6,426 bases of DNA from Deltaproteobacteria bacterium (GTDB taxonomy: Bacteria; Myxococcota_A; UBA796; UBA2385): positions 1 to 6,426 of the forward strand of contig RFKJ01000262.1 of assembly GCA_003694325.1 (NCBI GenBank), written 5' to 3'. The notes beneath the pieces are model-generated. The model was not told the DNA's origin and did no database searches. It worked only from the letters and a program-made list of their open reading frames with translations. Of this stretch, positions 1-5,988 are shown piece by piece. The position numbers and the translations under genes are program-made. How positions within the stretch are numbered: the stretch's first letter is position 1; the number at the start of each line of letters is the position of its first letter.

Positions 1-27
1 GGGGCGGCCGGCGGGGCGGCGGGATAG
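1..27 (+). CDS. possible C-terminal tail of an upstream gene (partial)
   Basis: In the frame starting at base 1 the sequence reads eight small residues (Gly-Ala-Ala-Gly-Gly-Ala-Ala-Gly) and then a TAG stop at 25-27, ten bases before the GTG start of the adaptor gene. This fits the end of an upstream operon member, but only eight codons are visible and a run this short proves nothing. In known operons for this kind of adaptor the neighbours are ABC ATPase and permease genes; whether this tail belongs to one cannot be judged from the window. Confidence 0.25.
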   Translation, partial: GAAGGAAG

Positions 28-37
28 CGGGGCCCTC

Positions 38-1117
38 GTGCGTCGTCTCGGCCCCCTCATCGCTGTCGCGGTCGTCGCCGTGGCCTTCCTGGTCACGGTG
101 TTCTTCCTGTGGGAGCGGGCCCGTGGGCCCGCGGTGGTCATCCAGACAGCCACGCCCGAGGTCCGAGACATCGTCCGCAAGACCGTCGCCACCGGCGCGG
201 TGGTGCCTCGCAACGAGGTCGAGATCAAGGCCCGGGTCAGCGGGGTGCTGTCGGCGATCCACGTCGAGACCGGCGATGTCGTCGACGCCGGCGACCTGCT
301 CGCCGAGATCCGGGTGGTGCCCGACGCCGCTCGCCTGGCCTCGGCACAGGCCCGGGTGCGGACCGCCGAGCTGGCGCTGGCCGACGCCCGCCGCGAGCTG
401 GAGCGGGGCGAGAAGCTGGCCCGGGACGGGGCCATCGGGGCCGCCGAGCTGGAGCGGCTGCGGTCCACCCACGCCATGCGCCGGGCCGAGCTCGACGCCG
501 CCCGCGTCGACCTGCAGATCGTCCGCGAAGGCGCCAGCCGGGGGGCGGCCGGCGCCAGCACCGAGGTCCGGTCGACGGTGCCGGGCATGGTGTTGTGGCT
601 GCCGGTCGAGGTGGGGCAGTCGGTCATCGAGAGCAACACATTCAACGAGGGGACGACCATCGCCTCGGTGGCCGACATGACCGACCTCATCTTCCAGGGG
701 CGGGTCGACGAGAGCGAGGTGGGCCGGATCCAGGTGGGGATGCCGCTGGACATCTCGGTCGCGGCCTTTCCGGGGCAGGTCTTCGCGGGGACCCTCGAAC
801 ACATCGCGGTGAAGGGCGAGCTGGACCAGGGGGCGGTCCAGTTCGAGATCCGCGCCGCCCTGACCCGACCGGAGGACGTGTTCCTGCGGGCCGGCAGCAG
901 CGCCAACGCCGACATCGTGCTGGAGCGGGCCGACGGGGTGCTGGCGATCCCCGAGGCGCTGCTGCAGTTCGACGGTGACCGGCCCTACGTCGAGCGGGCC
1001 GATGGCCAGGGGGGCTTCGCCCGCAGCGACGTGGAGCTGGGGATCTCCGACGGGATCTGGGTCGAGATCAAGGCCGGCGTCGAGCCGGGCGATACCCTCA
1101 AGCGACCGGAGGGGTGA
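38..1117 (+). CDS. HlyD/MacA-type periplasmic adaptor subunit of an efflux or ABC export system
   Basis: This 359-residue protein is a membrane fusion (periplasmic adaptor) protein that would bridge an inner-membrane transporter and an outer-membrane channel. Residues 4-25 form one hydrophobic N-terminal segment after two arginines, which anchors it in the inner membrane. Residues 53-97 are the first half of a lipoyl-like barrel-sandwich domain (VSGVLSAIHVETGDVV at 67-82). Residues about 98-165 form a short alpha hairpin rich in Ala, Glu and Arg. Residues 179-213 are the returning lipoyl half (STVPGMV, then TFNEGTTIASVADM at 201-214), and 216-310 form the beta-barrel, including VDESEVG at 223-229 and QFEIRAAL at 268-275. 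The TFNEGTTI, QFEIRAA and LAIPEALLQFD motifs resemble, from memory, an adaptor subfamily found beside FtsX-like ABC permeases. The GTG start has only a weak ribosome site but gives a proper membrane anchor. No transporter or TolC-like gene follows, so the partners are probably upstream. The substrate is unknown. Confidence 0.9.
   Translation: MRRLGPLIAVAVVAVAFLVTVFFLWERARGPAVVIQTATPEVRDIVRKTVATGAVVPRNEVEIKARVSGVLSAIHVETGDVVDAGDLLAEIRVVPDAARLASAQARVRTAELALADARRELERGEKLARDGAIGAAELERLRSTHAMRRAELDAARVDLQIVREGASRGAAGASTEVRSTVPGMVLWLPVEVGQSVIESNTFNEGTTIASVADMTDLIFQGRVDESEVGRIQVGMPLDISVAAFPGQVFAGTLEHIAVKGELDQGAVQFEIRAALTRPEDVFLRAGSSANADIVLERADGVLAIPEALLQFDGDRPYVERADGQGGFARSDVELGISDGIWVEIKAGVEPGDTLKRPEG
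1108..1114 (+). promoter_or_regulatory. Shine-Dalgarno site deciding the PhoD-like gene start
   Basis: GGAGGGG lies within the last codons of the adaptor gene. Its GGAGG core ends seven bases before the ATG at 1120, which is near-ideal spacing. The in-frame GTG at 1114, which overlaps the adaptor stop, sits directly on this site with no spacing, so ATG 1120 is preferred. Confidence 0.75.
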
Positions 1118-1119
1118 CC

Positions 1120-2478
1120 ATGCTCCTGGTGTTCTTCCTGCTGTTCGGCTGCACCGACCGGGCCGCCGACACGGCTTCCCTCGTCGACAGCGGCGAAGCG
1201 GGCTCGCAGCCGGCCCCCGAGCGCCCGCCCGAGCCCGCGCGGTGGGAGGCCCCCGGGGACGTGGACACCGTCTCCTTCCCCGCCGGCCCGCAGGCCGGAG
1301 ATCCCGAGAGCGACCGCGTCATCCTGATGGCCCGTTCGGATCTCGAGCAGGCCACGGTGGTGGTCATGCAGGCCGATGGCGACGGCTGGACCGAGGTCGC
1401 CCGCCAGGCGGCGACCCGGGATCCGGCGCTGCGCAGCTTGCGGGTCGAGTTGACCGGACTCGCGCCGGACACCGCCTACAACTACGCCTTCTACGCGGGC
1501 GATCCCGACGCCGGGGCCTCCCGCTCGGCGGTCGGCCGGTTCCGCACGGGCCTCGACGACACCGGGTTCCGCAAGCTGACGCTCGGGGCGACGAGCTGCC
1601 TCGGTGGCAACGAGCCCTGGCCCAACATGCGCGCCATCGCCACCGAGGACCTCGACGCCTTCCTGTTCCTCGGCGACATGGTCTACGCCGACGCCACCAC
1701 GCTGGAGGAGTACCGGGCCGACTGGGACCCGGTGATGACGACCGAGGGCATGGTCGAGCTCAACGCCAGCACGGCCACCATCTCCACCTGGGACGACCAC
1801 GAGGTCGCCAACAACTGGACCTGGGACGAGATCACCCCGGACCGCTACGAGGCGGCGCTCACCGCCTTCCGGGAGAGCATGCCCCAGGCGACCGGGCCCA
1901 CCGGCGGGATCTGGCGGCAGGTCCACTGGGGTCGGGTCCTCGATGTCTTCGTGCTGGACAGCCGCAGCGAGCGCGACGCCGACATCGGCCAGTACATCTC
2001 CCCCGAACAGATGACCTGGCTGCAGGAGGGGCTCGCCGCCAGCGACGCCGCCTTCAAGATCATCATGACCAGCGTCCCCATCACCGACATGTCGGATTTC
2101 ATCGGGACGGCGGCCGCAGACGACCGCTGGCAGGGGTTCCCCGAGCAGCGCGAGGAGATCCTCTCCTTCATCGACGACAACGACATCGGCGGGGTGCTGT
2201 GGATCGCCGGCGACGTCCACTTCGGCATGGTGGCCACCGTGGGGATCCCGGGCAGCGACGGCCCGGGCCTCCACCAGTGGGAGGTCGCCGTCGGCCCGGC
2301 GGGCAGCACGCCCAACGTCGCCGCCGACCTGTGGAAGAACGACCAGACCCACTACCGGCTCCTGTTCAGCACCTGGAACAGCGCCCGGCTGACCCTGGAT
2401 CCGGGCACGATGACGGCCCAGGTGGACTTCATCGGCGACGACGGCCTGGTCTTTGCCGGGTCCACCCTGCAGCTCTGA
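1120..2478 (+). CDS. PhoD-family metallophosphoesterase, predicted lipoprotein
   Basis: The 452-residue product looks like an exported alkaline phosphatase D / phosphodiesterase. It starts MLLVFFLLFGC, a ten-residue hydrophobic signal with a lipobox and Cys11 as the probable lipidated residue, followed by a Pro/Glu/Ala-rich linker to about residue 45. Residues about 62-144 resemble the Fn3-like PhoD N-terminal domain (LTGLAPDTAYNYAFYAGD, then GRFRTG). The catalytic domain shows TSC at 158-160, FLGDMVYAD at 183-191, TWDDHEVANNW at 223-233, FVLDSRSER at 277-285, ISPEQMTWLQ at 293-302 and IAGDVHFG at 362-369. These are the family's metal-binding blocks. PhoD of Bacillus subtilis uses Ca2+ and Fe3+ held partly by a Cys and a Tyr; Cys160 and Tyr189 are likely equivalents. 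Length is somewhat below Bacillus PhoD. Unlike typical PhoD proteins it has no twin-arginine signal. It follows the adaptor by two bases and precedes the hydrolase by nine. The substrate could be a phosphomonoester or phosphodiester; sequence alone does not say. Confidence 0.9.
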   Translation: MLLVFFLLFGCTDRAADTASLVDSGEAGSQPAPERPPEPARWEAPGDVDTVSFPAGPQAGDPESDRVILMARSDLEQATVVVMQADGDGWTEVARQAATRDPALRSLRVELTGLAPDTAYNYAFYAGDPDAGASRSAVGRFRTGLDDTGFRKLTLGATSCLGGNEPWPNMRAIATEDLDAFLFLGDMVYADATTLEEYRADWDPVMTTEGMVELNASTATISTWDDHEVANNWTWDEITPDRYEAALTAFRESMPQATGPTGGIWRQVHWGRVLDVFVLDSRSERDADIGQYISPEQMTWLQEGLAASDAAFKIIMTSVPITDMSDFIGTAAADDRWQGFPEQREEILSFIDDNDIGGVLWIAGDVHFGMVATVGIPGSDGPGLHQWEVAVGPAGSTPNVAADLWKNDQTHYRLLFSTWNSARLTLDPGTMTAQVDFIGDDGLVFAGSTLQL

Positions 2479-2487
2479 AGCGGGGCC

Positions 2488-3648
2488 GTGGTGTTGCTCT
2501 CCGTCCTGCTGGCCTGTACGGGCGGTTCGGGTGACCGCGGTGCCGACCGCTGGCTGCCGCACCTGGAGACGCTGTCCCTGGCGCAGGACCTGGCGGAGCG
2601 GGGAATGGACCGCAACCCGGTGGATGTCCAGCCCCATGACTGGATGCAGACGGTCTGGGTCTACAGCCTGCTGCGCCTGTCCGATGTGACCGGTGACGAG
2701 GCGGCGGCGCGCTACGCCGCCACCTGGATGACCGACTGGCTGCCCGAGGTCCAGGCCCTCGTCGCCGACGGCGACACGCCGTTCGTCAGCAGCGATTCGC
2801 TGAGCCCGGCGATCATCGCCGCGCGCCTCGACGACCCCGCGCTGCAGCCGATCATCGACGCCGCCGACGCCTACCTCGACACCGCGCCCCGCTCCGCAGA
2901 CGGCGCCATCGAGCACTGGACCGACGCCGCGCCCTTCGGCGTGCCCGACCAGGTGTGGATCGACAGCCAGTTCATGATCGGCCAGTACATGCTGGCCCGG
3001 TACGTCGCGACCGGGGATCCCGGCTGGGCGGACCGGTGGGTCGAGCAGTACGACCTCGTCAGCCGGCTCTGCCGCGATCCCGCCGACCAGCTCTACCGGC
3101 ACGCCTGGGACGATGCGGCCGGCGAGAACATCCCCGCCGAGGCCGTCTACTGGAACCGGGGCAATTCCTGGGTGCTCACCACCGGGGTCGACGGACTCAT
3201 CGTCCTGGGGGACGCCGCGCCGGACTGGCTGGCCGACGCTGTCGAGGCCCACGCCCGCGCGGTGGCCGACGCCCAGGACGGCAGCGGCCTGTGGCCCACC
3301 GTCCTGTCGCCGCCGGGTGGGCCCGACCCCGACAACTACCTGGAGACGTCGGGATCGGCGCTGCTGGCTGCGGCCATCGCCCGGGGCACGACCGCCGGGG
3401 TGCTGCCGGCGGACCTGCAGGCCGTGGTCGCCCCGGCCGTCGTCGGGGTGGAGGGCATGATCGAGGAGGGCGACGACGGGCCGGTGGTGACCGGGACCAG
3501 CTTCGGCACCAATCCCGGCAGCTACGAGGACTACCTCGCCGTGGGGCAGGTCGACGACCTGCTGCTGGGTATCGGCGCGGTGATCCTGCTCCTGGCCGAC
3601 GCCGACGGCCTGCCCGACACCACCCTGGACGACAGGCGAGCCCCGTGA
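2488..3648 (+). CDS. GH105/GH88-type unsaturated uronyl hydrolase, predicted lipoprotein
   Basis: The 386-residue product resembles unsaturated glucuronyl/galacturonyl hydrolases with an (alpha/alpha)6-barrel, which hydrate and remove the 4,5-unsaturated uronic acid left at chain ends by polysaccharide lyases. The signal is MVLLSVLLAC with probable lipid attachment at Cys10. Family-like blocks are HDWMQTVWVYSLLRL at 50-64, VWIDSQFMIGQYMLARY at 156-172, LYRHAWDD at 202-209, YWNRGNSWV at 221-229, GSGLWPTVL at 265-273, YLETSGSALLAAAIARG at 284-300 and GTSFG at 336-340. Asp159 is the likely counterpart of the catalytic Asp143 of YteR, with Asp103, His205 and Arg224 as further candidates. The RGN-W block points to GH105 rather than GH88, which usually has RGQ-W. 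The preceding gene ends in the same frame at 2478, so GTG 2488 is the earliest possible start; the ribosome site is weak and coupling to the upstream gene is likely. It overlaps the lyase gene by four bases. Exact uronic acid specificity is unknown. Confidence 0.82.
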   Translation: MVLLSVLLACTGGSGDRGADRWLPHLETLSLAQDLAERGMDRNPVDVQPHDWMQTVWVYSLLRLSDVTGDEAAARYAATWMTDWLPEVQALVADGDTPFVSSDSLSPAIIAARLDDPALQPIIDAADAYLDTAPRSADGAIEHWTDAAPFGVPDQVWIDSQFMIGQYMLARYVATGDPGWADRWVEQYDLVSRLCRDPADQLYRHAWDDAAGENIPAEAVYWNRGNSWVLTTGVDGLIVLGDAAPDWLADAVEAHARAVADAQDGSGLWPTVLSPPGGPDPDNYLETSGSALLAAAIARGTTAGVLPADLQAVVAPAVVGVEGMIEEGDDGPVVTGTSFGTNPGSYEDYLAVGQVDDLLLGIGAVILLLADADGLPDTTLDDRRAP

Positions 3649-5987
3649 ACGCCGTCCTCCTCCTCCTGCTGGCCTGCGTCGGGGGCGGCGACACCGGGGT
3701 CGGTGACGCGGACCGTGGCGTCTCGGCGACGTCGGATGCCTCCATCGACGTGCCCCATCCCTTCGTCGCGGTGCGGCAGCGCGATCGCGCCGCAATCCTC
3801 GACCGGGTCGGCGCCGAGCCCTGGGCGACCATCCTGGCGCGGATCGAGGAGCGGGCCGCTCGGGACTACCTCGAGGACGACGAGGGCGAGTGGGATCACG
3901 ACAACAACGGCACCAACGGGACGACCGCCCAGGCCGCCGCCTTCCTGGGCTGGCTCCGCGACGACCCCGAGATGACGGCCAAGGCGATCGACTTCCTCGA
4001 CCGCCTGGAGACCGACTTCGAGAACAATTCCACCTGGGACGTCAACATCCGCATGCCGGCGCCGCTCATCGGGTACACCGCGGCCTGGGACCTGCTGGTC
4101 GCCCAGGGCGCGCTGACCGCCGACCAGGAAGCGGCCTTCGCCGACAAGCTGGCGACCATCACCGGCAAGTTCTTCGACGCCTACGTCGCCGACGACGCCG
4201 TGCGGCTGCAGATGCTGACCCCGGCCCAGAACAACCACCCGTTGCGGACGGCGGCGGCTGTCGGGGTGCCGGCCCTGGCGCTCATCGGGCGGGACGACCG
4301 GGCGGAGGAGTGGCTGAGCTGGGCGGCCAGCGAGGTGAGCTGGCTGCTCGGGCCCGACGGCCAGTACGTCCAGGCCGACGGCGCCGTCTCCGAGGGCCCC
4401 TTCTACTACGGCTTCGGCCTCTCGGCGGTGCTCGGCTTCCTGGTCGCCATGGACAACGCGGTGGTCGAGGGCACCGAGCTGACCTGGGACTGCCGCAACC
4501 GCATCGACATGGACCCGTTCACCACGGCGGGCTGCATCGACGGCGCCCCCCTGCGCTGGCACAACCCCCTGCGCGACCCCTGGTTCCAGCGGACCCTGAG
4601 CTGGTCCTTGGCCCTGCGCCTGCCGGGCGGGCTGCGGCCACCGCTCGCCGACGCCAACCTCGTCCAGCAGAACGGTGGGGCGCTGGTCGCCGCGACCGTC
4701 CGGTCCCAGGACGACGCTCCGGCCGACCTGCGCGCCGACGCCCCGGCCTGGGTCTGGGACTGGCTGGCGGCGGTGGACTACCCGGCCGACACCACCCGCA
4801 GCCACGACCTCTCGATCCAGCACCTCGCCCGCCTGGACCGGGACCTGGTGGCCGCGGCGGCGCCTCCGTCCTGGACCCATGCCTTCCGCGACGAGGGTGG
4901 CAACGCCGTCCTCCGCACCGGGTGGGGGGACGACGACCTGTGGGCCCTGCTGGTCGCCGAGCACGGCAGCGTGCGCAAGACCCTGCACGACCACGTCGAC
5001 TCGCTGAGCTTCTCCCTGATGGCCTACGGCGAGTACCTGCTGCTCGACCCCGGCTACTACAAGCCCGACGAACTCGACAACGCCGTCACCGCCGACGCCG
5101 ACAGCCACAACGTGATCCTTGTCGACGGGCAGGGGGCTCCCGACAAGGGCCTGCTCTACAACTGGGGCGACACCGACGCCTTCCTCGATCTCTCCTACGT
5201 CTCGGGGACCGGCGGCGAGGCGGGTCTGGCCTACGCCGAGGCTCGTCAGCGCTACGAGGACGTCGACTTCCAGCGCGGCCTGCTGCTGGCGCGGGACCGC
5301 TACCTGGTGGTGTTGGACCGGACCGAGAGCGCGGTGGATGGCGCCCGGCGCTTCTCGTGGCGCCTCTCCGGCAACGCCGGCTACGACGCCGGCGGCAGCT
5401 TCTCGGTGGACGCGGACCGCGCGACCTGGGAGCGGGACCTCGCCGGGGTCGACGTCGTGCTCGCGGCCACCCGGCCCGACCTCGCCCTGGTGGAGCCTCC
5501 CCTGGTGGAGGGCGAGCCCCCCCACGTCCACCAGTTCGACCTGGAGCGGGCCGTCGGGGCCCACGGGGTCGTGGACGGCGAGGTCGACGCGGTGGCCCCC
5601 GGCTTCGCCGCCGTGCTCGCGCCGTACCGGCCGGGGCTGGTGGCGGGCGCGGGTGAGGGGCGGTTGCAGGTGGAGCGCCTGGACCTGGACGAGGGCGTTG
5701 CGGCGCTGCTGGTCGACTGGGAGGGGCACCGCGACCTCGTCCTGGTCCGCGAGGCCGACGCGCCCGAGGCGCTGACCCTGCCCGACGGGCGCAGCCTGGT
5801 GACCGACGCCCGGGGGCTGTTCCTGGCGGATGTCGGCGCGGGCGGCTCCCCCACCGGCGTGCTGCTGGCCGACGGCAGCACCGTGACCCTCGACGGCGAG
5901 GAGCTGTGCGCCAGCGACGTCGCGGTGGATCTCTGCGCCTGGTCCGGCGACGACGCCCCGACCCGAATCGTGGTCCCCGGAGGCTGA
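3645..5987 (+). CDS. heparinase II/III-type polysaccharide lyase, predicted lipoprotein
   Basis: The 780-residue product looks like a lyase that cleaves uronic-acid polysaccharides by beta-elimination. The start is GTG 3645, overlapping the previous stop as GTGA; the frame stays open far upstream, but only this start yields the signal MNAVLLLLLAC with Cys11 as lipidation site. Residues about 40-400 form an alpha/alpha toroid with QNNHPLRTAAAVG at 195-207 and SEGPFYYGFG at 249-258; Asn197, His198 and Tyr254 or Tyr255 are candidate catalytic residues, by analogy with alginate and heparin lyases. The heparinase II/III beta domain follows: HDHVDSLSFSLMAYGEYLLLDPGYY at 448-472 is described here by its ends, HDHVDSLSF and LLLDPGYY, then SHNVILVDG at 487-495. 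His450, Asp468 and His488 could form the family's structural zinc site. The rest is beta-sandwich. Cys283/Cys297 and Cys755/Cys764 may form disulfides. Length matches PL15 and PL21 enzymes, but the family number and substrate (alginate, glycosaminoglycan or another uronan) cannot be set from sequence by eye. Confidence 0.85.
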   Translation: MNAVLLLLLACVGGGDTGVGDADRGVSATSDASIDVPHPFVAVRQRDRAAILDRVGAEPWATILARIEERAARDYLEDDEGEWDHDNNGTNGTTAQAAAFLGWLRDDPEMTAKAIDFLDRLETDFENNSTWDVNIRMPAPLIGYTAAWDLLVAQGALTADQEAAFADKLATITGKFFDAYVADDAVRLQMLTPAQNNHPLRTAAAVGVPALALIGRDDRAEEWLSWAASEVSWLLGPDGQYVQADGAVSEGPFYYGFGLSAVLGFLVAMDNAVVEGTELTWDCRNRIDMDPFTTAGCIDGAPLRWHNPLRDPWFQRTLSWSLALRLPGGLRPPLADANLVQQNGGALVAATVRSQDDAPADLRADAPAWVWDWLAAVDYPADTTRSHDLSIQHLARLDRDLVAAAAPPSWTHAFRDEGGNAVLRTGWGDDDLWALLVAEHGSVRKTLHDHVDSLSFSLMAYGEYLLLDPGYYKPDELDNAVTADADSHNVILVDGQGAPDKGLLYNWGDTDAFLDLSYVSGTGGEAGLAYAEARQRYEDVDFQRGLLLARDRYLVVLDRTESAVDGARRFSWRLSGNAGYDAGGSFSVDADRATWERDLAGVDVVLAATRPDLALVEPPLVEGEPPHVHQFDLERAVGAHGVVDGEVDAVAPGFAAVLAPYRPGLVAGAGEGRLQVERLDLDEGVAALLVDWEGHRDLVLVREADAPEALTLPDGRSLVTDARGLFLADVGAGGSPTGVLLADGSTVTLDGEELCASDVAVDLCAWSGDDAPTRIVVPGG
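5979..5983 (+). promoter_or_regulatory. Shine-Dalgarno site before a CTG start
   Basis: GGAGG lies at the very end of the lyase gene. It is five bases before CTG 5989, which opens the frame of the last protein. No ATG, GTG or TTG stands at a suitable distance in that frame; the next conventional start is GTG 6025. Confidence 0.55.
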
Positions 5988-5988
5988 G

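Noticed and set aside
115..132. Perfect 8-bp inverted repeat (gcgggccc / gggcccgc) with a 2-base spacer.
   Set aside because: It lies inside the adaptor coding region just after the membrane anchor, has no T-tract or other terminator feature, and such G/C palindromes are expected by chance at this base composition.
975..2534. Long plus-strand frame offset from the PhoD-like gene.
   Set aside because: Its translation is Arg/Gly/Pro-rich throughout and it overlaps the whole PhoD-like gene; typical out-of-frame shadow.
985..3795. Very long open frame on the minus strand (over 900 codons) across the PhoD-like, hydrolase and early lyase genes.
   Set aside because: It lies opposite three well-supported genes, has a low-complexity Gly/Arg/Val/Ala-rich translation without recognisable motifs, and is explained by the scarcity of stop codons in GC-rich DNA.
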